Source: Ideonella livida (GTDB taxonomy: Bacteria; Pseudomonadota; Gammaproteobacteria; Burkholderiales; Burkholderiaceae_C). Taken from it: a DNA stretch of 64,000 bases. How positions within the stretch are numbered: the first letter of the stretch is position 1; every line of letters starts with the position of its first letter. The notes under the pieces were generated by a model that was not told the origin of the DNA, searched no databases, and was given only the letters and a program-made list of their open reading frames with translations. Shown here piece by piece: positions 26,978 through 34,851 of this stretch. The stretch covers positions 62,001 to 126,000 of the forward strand of contig NZ_JAAGOH010000013.1 in the NCBI RefSeq assembly GCF_010499455.1. Direction: 5' to 3'. Both the position numbers and the translations under genes were made by a program.

Positions 26978-29731
26978 ATGTCGTCTCCCGCCTCCACCCC
27001 GCACCTGCCCGCCCAGGCCGACCACAGCCGCTTTGTCCAGCGCGTGCGCCGACGCTACCCCGCCGAGCTGGCGCTGCTGCCGCCTGGCGTGCCCGATGCG
27101 GCGGTCATCACGGCCCTGGTGGCCACGCTGCAGGCCGGCGGCCGGGCCTTGGCCTCGGCGCTGCGGGTGGCGCGGCAGCTGGTGATGGAGCGCCTGGCGG
27201 TGCTGGACGTGGAGCAGCGCGTGCCGCTCACCGACGTCACCCATCCCATGACGGCCCTGGCCGAGGCCACACTGGAGCTGGCCCTGGCCGAGGCGTGCCG
27301 TGAGGCCGATGCCCGTTACGGCGCCCCCCTCAACGAACAGGGCCAGCGCATCGACTTCTGGATCATCGGCATGGGCAAGGCCGGCGCCCGGGAGCTCAAC
27401 GTCTCCTCCGACATCGACCTGATCTACGTCTACGAGGAAGAGGGCGAGACCACCGGCCCGCAGAAGATCACCGCGCACGAGTACTTCGCCGGGGTGGCCA
27501 AGCGCCTGTACGCCCTGATCGGCGACGTGACCGAGGATGGTTTCGTCTTCCGCGTGGACCTGGCGCTGCGGCCCAACGGCAACTCCGGCCCGGCGGTGGT
27601 GAGCCTGGCCATGTTGGAGGAGTACTTCCTGGTGGCCGGGCGCGAATGGGAGCGCTTTGCCTGGCTCAAGAGCCGGGTGCTGGCCCCGCGCGAAAGCGTC
27701 ACCAGCGGCCGGGCGCGCCAGCTCAGCGCCCTGGTCACGCCCTTCGTGTACCGCAAGTACCTCGACTACTCGGTGTTCGAGGGCCTGCGCAACCTGCACC
27801 GCAAGATCCGCGAGGAGGCCACGCGCCGCGCCGCCGGCCGGCCCGAGCGCGCCAATGACGTCAAGCTCTCGCGCGGCGGCATTCGCGAGATCGAGTTCAT
27901 CGTGCAGCTGCTGCAGGTGGCGCGCGGCGGGCAGTTCCCCGAGATCCGTACCCGCTCCACCCTCAAGGCCCTGGACAAGCTGGCGGCCGGCGGCCTGATG
28001 AAGCCCGAGACCGCGCAGGCCCTGGGCGAGGCCTATGTCTTCCTGCGCCAGGTGGAGCACCGCATCCAGTTCCTGGACGACCAGCAGACCCACCTGCTGC
28101 CCACCGAGGACCGCGACCTGGGTTGGATCGCCGCCAGCATGGACATGGTCTGCAGCGCCGACACCTGCGAGCTGCTGGACAAGCTCTGCGCCGTGCGCGA
28201 GCTGGTGGCCACCGAGTTCGACGCTCTGCTGCACGACCGACGTCCACCGCGGCCGGGGGCCGTCGGTGGTTGCCGCAACTGCGGCGGCCCGCTGCCGGTG
28301 GACGCCGACGCCCTGCTGGAGAAACTGCCCGAGGCCCTGCTGCAGCGCGTGCGGCCCTTTGCCGCCAGCCCCAAGGTGCAGGCCCTGAAGGACGACGCCA
28401 AGCTGCGCCTGGGGCAGCTGCTGCAGCGCGCCGGCCAGACCCTGCGCGACGGCCACTGCAGCGAAGAGGCGGCCCAGCGCTTTGTCGACTGGCTCGAACC
28501 CCTGCTGCGCCGCGACAGCTACCTCACCCTGCTGGCCGAGCGCCCCGCTGTGCAGCAGCGCCTGCTGCGCCTGCTGGGCCTGGCGCGCTGGCCCATGCGC
28601 TACCTGCTGCAGCACCCCGGCGTGATCGACGAGCTGGCCGACGAGCGCCAGATGGCCGACCGCTTTGACCGTGCGGCCTTTGAGGCCGACTTGGAGGAGC
28701 GCCACGCCGCTTGGATGCGCTCGGGCGAGGCCGACGAGGGCTCGCTGCTGGACACGCTGCGCCGCGCCCACCACGCCGAGATCTTCCGCATCCTGGTGCG
28801 CGACGTGGAGGGCCGCATCAGCGTGGAGCAGGTGGCCGACGACCTCTCCGCCCTGGCCGACGCGGTGCTGGCCTGCACCCTGCGCTGGGCCTGGGCCCAC
28901 CTGCGCCAGCGTCACCGCCCTGAGCCGCAGTTCGCCGTCATCGCCTACGGCAAGCTCGGCGGCCTGGAGCTGGGCTACGGCAGCGACCTGGACGTGGTGT
29001 TCCTGTACGACGACGCCGACGAGGCCGACCCCTACCAGGCGCAGGAGGTCTACACCGCCTTCGTGCGCAAGCTCATCGCCTGGCTGACCCTGCGCACCGC
29101 CGCCGGCGAACTGTTCGACATCGACACCGCGCTGCGCCCCAACGGCAACTCCGGCCTGCTGGTGACCAGCATCACCAGCTTCGACAACTACCAGCGCGGG
29201 CGCGGCAGCAACACCGCCTGGACCTGGGAGCACCAGGCCATCACCCGGGCCCGCTTCTGCGCCGGCTCGGCCGCGCTGGGCGAGCGCTTCGAGGCCACCC
29301 GGCGCGCCGTGCTGTGCGCCCCGCGCGACCTGGCGGCCCTGGCCGGCGAGGTCGCCGGCATGCGCCAGAAGGTCTCGCAAGCCAAGCCGGTCCGGGCCGA
29401 CCGCTATGACGTCAAGCTCAGCGAAGGCGGCATGATGGACGTGGAGTTCGCCGTGCAGTACCTGGTGCTGGCCCACGCCTGCCCCAACCCCGCACTGCAG
29501 GACAACGCCGGCAACATCGCCCTGCTGCAGCGGGCCGAGGCCGCCAGCCTGCTGCCCCCCGGCGTGGGCCAGGCCGCCGCCAGCGCCTACCGCGAACTGC
29601 GGCGCGCGCAGCACCACGCCCGCCTGAACGAGCAGCCCGCCGTGCTGCCGGCCGGCCAGATGGCGGCCGAGCGCGAGGCCGTGCGCCAGCTCTGGCGCGA
29701 AGTCTTTGGCCCCACGCTGCCCGGCGCCTGA
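26978..29731 (+). CDS. glnE: Bifunctional glutamine synthetase adenylyltransferase/deadenylase
   Basis: A 917-residue enzyme that adds AMP to, and removes it from, glutamine synthetase under PII control. The deadenylase half has GMGKAGARELNVSSDIDLIY from residue 131. The adenylylating half has YGKLGGLELGYGSDLDV from residue 657. Each is followed by a matching ALRPNGNSGP/ALRPNGNSGL motif. Length fits (E. coli 946). In the linker, residues 430-437 read GGCRNCGG, giving Cys432 and Cys435, a CxxC pair I do not expect in the enteric protein. Divergent from yhdP with a 176-nt gap containing the promoters. The downstream rhombosortase begins 13 nt after the stop. Confidence 0.95.
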   Translation: MSSPASTPHLPAQADHSRFVQRVRRRYPAELALLPPGVPDAAVITALVATLQAGGRALASALRVARQLVMERLAVLDVEQRVPLTDVTHPMTALAEATLELALAEACREADARYGAPLNEQGQRIDFWIIGMGKAGARELNVSSDIDLIYVYEEEGETTGPQKITAHEYFAGVAKRLYALIGDVTEDGFVFRVDLALRPNGNSGPAVVSLAMLEEYFLVAGREWERFAWLKSRVLAPRESVTSGRARQLSALVTPFVYRKYLDYSVFEGLRNLHRKIREEATRRAAGRPERANDVKLSRGGIREIEFIVQLLQVARGGQFPEIRTRSTLKALDKLAAGGLMKPETAQALGEAYVFLRQVEHRIQFLDDQQTHLLPTEDRDLGWIAASMDMVCSADTCELLDKLCAVRELVATEFDALLHDRRPPRPGAVGGCRNCGGPLPVDADALLEKLPEALLQRVRPFAASPKVQALKDDAKLRLGQLLQRAGQTLRDGHCSEEAAQRFVDWLEPLLRRDSYLTLLAERPAVQQRLLRLLGLARWPMRYLLQHPGVIDELADERQMADRFDRAAFEADLEERHAAWMRSGEADEGSLLDTLRRAHHAEIFRILVRDVEGRISVEQVADDLSALADAVLACTLRWAWAHLRQRHRPEPQFAVIAYGKLGGLELGYGSDLDVVFLYDDADEADPYQAQEVYTAFVRKLIAWLTLRTAAGELFDIDTALRPNGNSGLLVTSITSFDNYQRGRGSNTAWTWEHQAITRARFCAGSAALGERFEATRRAVLCAPRDLAALAGEVAGMRQKVSQAKPVRADRYDVKLSEGGMMDVEFAVQYLVLAHACPNPALQDNAGNIALLQRAEAASLLPPGVGQAAASAYRELRRAQHHARLNEQPAVLPAGQMAAEREAVRQLWREVFGPTLPGA

Positions 29732-29744
29732 GCCGCTCCTGTCC

Positions 29745-30359
29745 ATGACCCCTGCCTCCGCCCGCCCCGGGCGCCGCGCCTGGTGGGCGCTGTGCGCCCT
29801 GCTGGCCACCGCCACCCTGCTGGGCCCCCTGCTGCCACCCCACACCCTGGACTGGGAGCCCGGCCGGGCCCTGGCCCAGCCCTGGCGCTGGTGGAGTGCC
29901 GCCCTGGTCCACCTCAGCCCCCAGCACCTGGCCATGAACCTGCTGGCCCTCGCGGCCCTGGCCTGGTGGGGTGCCCGTGCCCGCCTGCCCGCCGGCGCCG
30001 CCGCGGCCTGGGCCCTGGCCTGGCCACTCACCCACCTGGGCCTGCTGCTGCAGCCGGCCCTGCTGCACTACAGCGGCCTGTCCGGCGTGCTGCATGCGGG
30101 CGTGGCCGTGGGCGCCGTGCAGTTACTGCCGCGACGCGGCCGCCCGCGCACCGTGGGCCTGGCCCTGCTGGCCGGCCTGTTCGCCAAACTCGCCCTGGAA
30201 GGCGCCTGGCGTGCCCCCACCCAGACCGAGCCCGGGCTGGACTTCGCCTTGGCGCCGGGGGCCCACCTCAGCGGCGCCCTGGCCGGCGTGGCGTGCAGCG
30301 CCCTGGCGCTGGCCTGGTCCCGCGCCCGCACCGCCCCCCCTTCCCGAACGCGCCCATGA
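29745..30359 (+). CDS. Rhombosortase (rhomboid-family intramembrane protease)
   Basis: A 204-residue, multi-helix membrane protein with rhomboid features: HLSPQHLAMNLLAL (HxxxN-type helix), GLSGVLHAG with candidate nucleophile Ser113, and GAHLSGALAG with candidate catalytic His174. The GLSGxLH form and short length match rhombosortases, which process exported proteins with a C-terminal GlyGly-CTERM tail. No such substrate is visible among exported proteins in this window. ATG at 29745 is preferred to an upstream start in the glnE 3' end. Its stop overlaps the next gene by ATGA. Confidence 0.78.
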   Translation: MTPASARPGRRAWWALCALLATATLLGPLLPPHTLDWEPGRALAQPWRWWSAALVHLSPQHLAMNLLALAALAWWGARARLPAGAAAAWALAWPLTHLGLLLQPALLHYSGLSGVLHAGVAVGAVQLLPRRGRPRTVGLALLAGLFAKLALEGAWRAPTQTEPGLDFALAPGAHLSGALAGVACSALALAWSRARTAPPSRTRP

Positions 30360-31267
30360 CCGCCCGCCGCCTCCAGCTCGACCCCTTCGCCATCGTCTGC
30401 CTGGTGGGCTGTGCCGCCCTGTGGGGCCTCAACCAGAGCGCCACCAAGCTGGCCGTGGCCGAGATCCCGCCTCTGGGCCAGGCAGCGGCCCGCTCCGCCG
30501 GTGCCGCCCTGCTGCTGGCGCTCTGGACCTGGGCACGCGGCGGCCGGCTCGCCCTGGGCGCGGCCACCTGGCGCGCGGGCCTGCTGGCCGGCCTGCTCTT
30601 TGCCATCGAGTTCGGGGCCATCTTTGTCGGCCTGCAGTACACCACCGCCTCGCGCATGGTGGTCTACATCTACCTGGCGCCCTTCTTCGTGGCCCTGGGC
30701 ATGCCCTTCATCCAGCCAGGCGAGCGCCTGGGCCTCCCGCAGCTGGCCGGCCTGGGGCTGGCCTTCTCGGGCGTGGTGCTGGCCTTCTCCGAGCACCTGG
30801 GCGGCGGATCGGCGGCCCCGAACGGCCAGGCCTGGTGGGGCGACGCGCTGGGCGTGGGTGGGGCCGCACTGTGGGCGGCCACCACCCTCACCATCCGGGC
30901 CAGCACCCTGTCCAGCGCCCCGGCCGAGCGCACGCTGATGTACCAGCTGCTGGTCTCGGCCGTGCTGCTGGGCCTGGCCTCAGTCGCCGTCGGCGAGTCC
31001 CTGCCCGCCCAGGTCAGCACGCTGGCCTGGGGCTCGCTGGCCTTCCAGACGGTGGTGGTCACCTTTGCCAGCTACCTGCTGTGGTTCTGGCTCATGGCCC
31101 GCTACCCGGCCACGCAGATCTCGGCCTTCACCCTGCTCACGCCGGTGTTCGGCCTGGCCGCCGGCGTGGCCCTGCTGGATGAGCCGCTCACCCTGCGGCT
31201 GGGCATCGCACTGGCGGCGGTGGTGGCCGGCCTGGCCCTGGTGCAGCGCGCCCCGCGCAAACCCTGA
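30356..31267 (+). CDS. EamA/DMT-superfamily transporter
   Basis: A 303-residue protein with about ten hydrophobic helices in two EamA repeats (residues 10-145 and 160-295). The pattern GCAALWGLNQSATKLAV at the start and FTLLTPVFGLAAGVALLDEPL in the last repeat are classic for drug/metabolite exporters. The substrate is unknown; many relatives export amino acids or small metabolites. The ATG overlaps the rhombosortase stop by 4 nt, showing translational coupling but not necessarily a shared function. Confidence 0.85.
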   Translation: MTARRLQLDPFAIVCLVGCAALWGLNQSATKLAVAEIPPLGQAAARSAGAALLLALWTWARGGRLALGAATWRAGLLAGLLFAIEFGAIFVGLQYTTASRMVVYIYLAPFFVALGMPFIQPGERLGLPQLAGLGLAFSGVVLAFSEHLGGGSAAPNGQAWWGDALGVGGAALWAATTLTIRASTLSSAPAERTLMYQLLVSAVLLGLASVAVGESLPAQVSTLAWGSLAFQTVVVTFASYLLWFWLMARYPATQISAFTLLTPVFGLAAGVALLDEPLTLRLGIALAAVVAGLALVQRAPRKP

Positions 31268-31373
31268 GGTCGGCCACCCCGCGCCTGTCGCGCGGGCATC
31301 ACCCCCACGACCGGGCCCTGCCTAGAGTCGGGGCTCCGCCCCGCTGCCCGGGGCCCCCCCGAGGAGTGTCCCG

Positions 31374-32036
31374 ATGATCACGCTGTGCGGCTTTGCCGTC
31401 TCCAACTACTACAACAAGGTCAAGATGGTCCTGCTGGAGAAGGGCATCCCCTTCGCCGAGGAGGAGGTGACCACCGGCCGCACCGACGAGCCCGTGCTCA
31501 GCGCCAGCCCGCTGGGCAAGATCCCCTTCCTGCGCACCCCGCAGGGCACGCTGTGCGAGAGCGAGGTGATCGTGCAGTACCTGGAGGACGCGTACCCCGA
31601 CCACCCCGCCCTGCTGCCGGCCGATCCGTGGCAGCGCGCCAAGGTGCGTGAGCTCACCACCTTCGTTGAGCTGCACCTGGAGCTGGTGGCCCGGGAGCTG
31701 TACGCCCAGGCCTTCTTTGGTGGCACGGTCAGCGAAGGCACGCAGAACCGGGTGCGCCGGCAGCTGGAGAAGAATGTGGCCGGCCTGGCCCGCCTGCTCT
31801 CCCCGCAGTCCCCCTGGATCGCCGGCCCGACCTTCACCAGCGCCGACTGTGCCGCCTGGGTCAGCCTGCCGCTGGTGGCCATGGCCAGCAAGGCGGTGCT
31901 GGGCACTGACCTGCTGGCCGCCGGCGGCGTGGACTGGAAGCCCTACATCCAGCGCGTGGGCCAGCGCCCGAGCGCCGTGACGGTGGCCGCGGACCGCAAG
32001 ACCGCCCAGGCCGCCTTCCTGGCCCGCCAGCGCTGA
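31374..32036 (+). CDS. Glutathione S-transferase family protein
   Basis: A 220-residue GST. The N-terminal thioredoxin-like domain (residues 1-80) has YYNKVKMVLLEKGIPFAEE, the cis-proline segment GKIPFLRT and the glutathione-contact CESEVIVQYLED. The helical C-terminal domain follows, with WIAGPTFTSADCAAWVSL as the N-capping-box region. A GAGGAG Shine-Dalgarno lies before the ATG, and a -10-like TAGAGT is at 31323-31328. The substrate is not predictable. The gene is closed by a strong terminator. Confidence 0.88.
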   Translation: MITLCGFAVSNYYNKVKMVLLEKGIPFAEEEVTTGRTDEPVLSASPLGKIPFLRTPQGTLCESEVIVQYLEDAYPDHPALLPADPWQRAKVRELTTFVELHLELVARELYAQAFFGGTVSEGTQNRVRRQLEKNVAGLARLLSPQSPWIAGPTFTSADCAAWVSLPLVAMASKAVLGTDLLAAGGVDWKPYIQRVGQRPSAVTVAADRKTAQAAFLARQR

Positions 32037-32095
32037 CCGCCACGCGGGCCACAGCCGGGCCACCCCCGGGCCCGCCCCTTCCGATACTCCGCCCA

Positions 32096-32140
32096 CGCCC
32101 GGTGCCCGAGCCCGCCTCGGCCACCGGGCGTGCGCTTTTT
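32096..32140 (+). terminator. Rho-independent terminator after the GST gene
   Basis: Stem CGCCCGGTG-C-CCGAG pairs with CTCGG-C-CACCGGGCG around CCCGC, with one C-C mismatch. It is followed at 32136-32140 by TTTTT after a short GC spacer. It lies 60 nt past the GST stop. This is the best factor-independent terminator in the first half of the window. Confidence 0.75.
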
Positions 32141-32617
32141 CACGCCCGCCCACCGGGGCCGACCGGCGGCGCCCTCCCTGCGACGCGCTTTTCCCTGCTC
32201 TGCAGGAGGAAATTAGGATTCGTCGGTATATTTACGCTACTGTTCAGTATCGTCAAGACACCGAACTGTTCCACGCACGGCATCGCCCGCATGCCACCCG
32301 CAGACGAATGGTTACAACTGGAGCATGAACCCCATGGAACCCTTGGCTTCGCAGGCGCTCTTACCAGCGTGGGTTGGGTACAGGTGTTTTGACACCTGCC
32401 CCGGTTCCAGTTGGGCGACAACCGGAACCGTCTTCTCAAGGTCGCGCAGCCGCCCGGCACTGTCGGGCAAGCCCTGGAGGTCTGTTTCCTCCTCCTCCCT
32501 CCCTCCCTGGTTGGCCTCAGGGCGCTGCGCGACCTCCTTTTTTTCCCCCCGCTCCGCAGACACCTCCGCCCCGCGCCTGGCTTCCGGCCTGCGCCGCACG
32601 CCCCGGAGGACAACCGC
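32141..32617. promoter_or_regulatory. 477-nt non-coding region upstream of the lipid/photo-oxidative operon
   Basis: No credible gene is present. An AT-rich island (about 32207-32270) stands out from the GC-rich surroundings. It holds the palindrome TACTGTTCAGTA (32238-32249), and, on the minus strand, TTGACG (32251-32256) 17 nt from AAATAT, a promoter-like pair with no gene in front of it. Further along are two adjacent inverted repeats (32382-32430). Pyrimidine tracts (32484-32510 and 32534-32550) precede a good GGAGGA Shine-Dalgarno for the first gene. The operon promoter itself could not be assigned. Confidence 0.45.
32382..32430. repeat. Two adjacent inverted repeats in the operon leader
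   Basis: The first is CAGGTGT-TTTG-ACACCTG (32382-32399). The second (32402-32430) pairs CGGTTCC with GGAACCG and, inside, GTTG with CAAC around GGCGA, with one A-C mismatch. Only two bases separate them. They lie about 190-235 nt before the first start codon and could be operators or an attenuator-like leader structure; neither is followed by a T-run. Confidence 0.5.
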
Positions 32618-33961
32618 ATGAACGCCCCCTTCCAGCCGCCGCGCCGCGTGGCCGTGGTGGGAGCCGGCATCAGCGGCCTGAGCGCCGCCTGGCACCTGCG
32701 CCGTGAGCAACCCCAGACCCACGTCACCCTGCTGGAGGCCGGCCACCACTTCGGCGGCCATGCCAACACCGTGGACCTGACGCTCGACGGCGTCACCCAC
32801 GGCGTGGACACCGGCTTCCTGGTTTTCAACCAGCGGACCTACCCAGGCCTGATCCGGCTGTTCGAGCAGCTGCAGGTGCCCACGGCCGACTCCGACATGT
32901 CCTTCTCGGTGCAGGCACCGGCCGAGGGGCTGGAGTGGAGCGGCTCGGACCTCAACACCGTCTTTGCCCAGCGCGGCAACCTGCTGCGGCCACGTTTCTG
33001 GGGCATGCTGGCCGACATCCTGCGCTTCAACCGGCTCACCACGGCCCTGGCCCTGGCCGGGGAGGATGCCGCGCTGGCCGAGCCCATGCAGGAGTTCCTG
33101 GACCGGCACCGTTTCGGCACTGCCTTCCGGCAGGGCTACCTGCTGCCCATGATCGCCTGCATCTGGTCCTGCCCGCTGGAGCAGATGCTGCAGTTCCCGG
33201 TGGGCACGCTGATCCGCTTCTGCCACAACCACGGGCTGCTGCAGGTGCAGGACCGCCCGCAGTGGCGCACGGTGGCCGGCGGCTCGCGCGAGTATGTGCG
33301 CCGCATGCTCGCCAGCCTGCCCGATGCCCGGCTGGCCACACCGGTGCGGGCGGTGCAACCCCCCACCCCCGACAGCACCGACCGCGGCGTGTGGGTGGTG
33401 ACCGACCACGGACGCGAGCGCTTCGACGCGGTGGTGCTGGCCTGCCACAGCCCCCAGGCCCTGGCCCTGCTGGAGCGCCCGACCACGGCCGAGCGCGAGA
33501 TCCTGGGCGCGCTGCGCACCCAGCCCAACCGCGCGGTGCTGCACACCGACGCCTCGGTGCTGCCCAGCCGCCCGCTGGCCTGGGCCGCCTGGAACTACGA
33601 GCGTGCCAGCCGGGCCGAGGACGAACAGGCCCGCGTCTGCCTGCACTACCTCCTCAACCGCCTGCAGCCCCTGCCCTGGACACGGCCGGTCATCGTCTCG
33701 CTCAACCCCGTGCGGCCGCTGGACCCGGCGCAGGTGCATGCCGAGTTCTCCTACGCCCACCCGGTCTTTGACCTGGCGGCGGTGGCCGCCCAGCGCCGGC
33801 TGCACGAGATCCAGGGGCAGCGCCAGGTGTGGTTCTGCGGCGCCTGGACCGGCTACGGCTTCCATGAGGATGGGCTGCGGGCCGGCCAGGCGGTGGTGGA
33901 CGGCCTGCGCGGCGCGTGGCGTGTCGGGGCCGCGGCCCCGCACCTGTCCCTGGCGGCCTGA
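32618..33961 (+). CDS. FAD-dependent amine-oxidase-like oxidoreductase
   Basis: A 447-residue flavoprotein. The Rossmann dinucleotide motif VAVVGAGISGLSAAWHL is at residues 10-26, followed by a TLLEAGHHFGGHANTVD FAD contact. WSCPLEQMLQFPVGTLI and the C-terminal WFCGAWTGYGFHEDGLRAG FAD-closing motif match the family found beside DUF1365 and CFA-type genes. Such proteins are proposed to modify membrane fatty acids; the reaction is not proven by sequence. A GGAGGA Shine-Dalgarno supports this ATG over upstream alternatives. First gene of an eight-gene plus-strand unit with gaps of at most 44 nt. Confidence 0.87.
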   Translation: MNAPFQPPRRVAVVGAGISGLSAAWHLRREQPQTHVTLLEAGHHFGGHANTVDLTLDGVTHGVDTGFLVFNQRTYPGLIRLFEQLQVPTADSDMSFSVQAPAEGLEWSGSDLNTVFAQRGNLLRPRFWGMLADILRFNRLTTALALAGEDAALAEPMQEFLDRHRFGTAFRQGYLLPMIACIWSCPLEQMLQFPVGTLIRFCHNHGLLQVQDRPQWRTVAGGSREYVRRMLASLPDARLATPVRAVQPPTPDSTDRGVWVVTDHGRERFDAVVLACHSPQALALLERPTTAEREILGALRTQPNRAVLHTDASVLPSRPLAWAAWNYERASRAEDEQARVCLHYLLNRLQPLPWTRPVIVSLNPVRPLDPAQVHAEFSYAHPVFDLAAVAAQRRLHEIQGQRQVWFCGAWTGYGFHEDGLRAGQAVVDGLRGAWRVGAAAPHLSLAA

Positions 33962-33976
33962 CGTCGAGGTTGGCCC

Positions 33977-34807
33977 ATGCGCCCCGCGTCCGCCCCCTCT
34001 TCCGCGCTCAGCGCGCCCACGCCGCTGCTGGGGCTGGGCGAGGTCCGGCACACCCGGCTGCGGCCGGTGCGCAACGCCTTTGCCTACCCCACCTTCTTCC
34101 TGCTGTTGCCGCTGCGGCGGCTGCGCGCCCAGCCCTGGCCGGCGCTGGCGCGCAACCGCTGGGCGCCCATCGCCTTCCATGACGCCGACCATGGCGACGG
34201 CGGCCCCGACGCCCTGGCCTGGATGGAGGCCCTGCTGGCGCGTGAAGGCGTGCACGACGCCGACGGCGAGATCTGGCTGCACTGCTACCCGCGGGTGCTG
34301 GGCCACACCTTCAAGCCCGTGTCCTTCTGGTACTGCCACCGGGCCGACGGCAGCCTGGCCGCCGTGGTGGCCGAGGTCAACAACACCTTTGGTGAGCGCC
34401 ACTGCTACCTGCTGACCGGCACGCCGCAGGCCCCCCTGACCTGGGGCCGCGAGCTGGTGGCGCAGAAGGTTTTCCACGTCTCGCCGTTCTGCCGGGTCGC
34501 CGGCGGCTACCGTTTCCGCTTCCTGCGCACCGACCTGCACGCCGACGCCGCGCCACGCACGGTGGTGCGCATCGAGCACGACGACGAGCAGGGCCCGCTG
34601 CTGCTGACCAGCGTCAGCGGGCGGCTCCAGCCCCTGAGCGCCGCCGCCCAGCGGGAGGTCTGGCGGCGCATGCCGCTGATGACCCTGGGCGTGGTGGCCC
34701 GCATCCATTGGCAGGCCTTGCGGCTGTGGTGCTCGCGGGTCCCCTTCTTCCGCAAGCCGGCGCCCCCGCCGCAGGCCCTCACCCCCGGCCGACCGGCCAG
34801 CCCCTGA
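33977..34807 (+). CDS. DUF1365 family protein
   Basis: A 276-residue DUF1365 protein. Conserved features are VRHTRLRPVRNAFAYPTFFLLLPL at the start (quoted from residue 23 on in part), LHCYPRVLGHTFKPVSFWYC, VNNTFGERHCYLL and KVFHVSPFCRV. No activity is established as far as I know. Genes of this family almost always sit between the FAD oxidoreductase and a CFA-type methyltransferase, as here (15 nt and 44 nt gaps), so a role in fatty-acid modification is inferred from context. Confidence 0.87.
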   Translation: MRPASAPSSALSAPTPLLGLGEVRHTRLRPVRNAFAYPTFFLLLPLRRLRAQPWPALARNRWAPIAFHDADHGDGGPDALAWMEALLAREGVHDADGEIWLHCYPRVLGHTFKPVSFWYCHRADGSLAAVVAEVNNTFGERHCYLLTGTPQAPLTWGRELVAQKVFHVSPFCRVAGGYRFRFLRTDLHADAAPRTVVRIEHDDEQGPLLLTSVSGRLQPLSAAAQREVWRRMPLMTLGVVARIHWQALRLWCSRVPFFRKPAPPPQALTPGRPASP

Positions 34808-34851
34808 GCCGCACGTCCTTGCCGGCCCCGTCTTTCCTGAAAGCGTCCGCC

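Noticed and set aside
26801-30031. 1076-codon open frame opposite glnE and the rhombosortase gene
   Set aside because: It crosses two well-supported genes antisense and shows no motif.
32102-32392. 96-codon frame in the region before the lipid operon
   Set aside because: It starts inside the GST terminator, has no Shine-Dalgarno and no family likeness.
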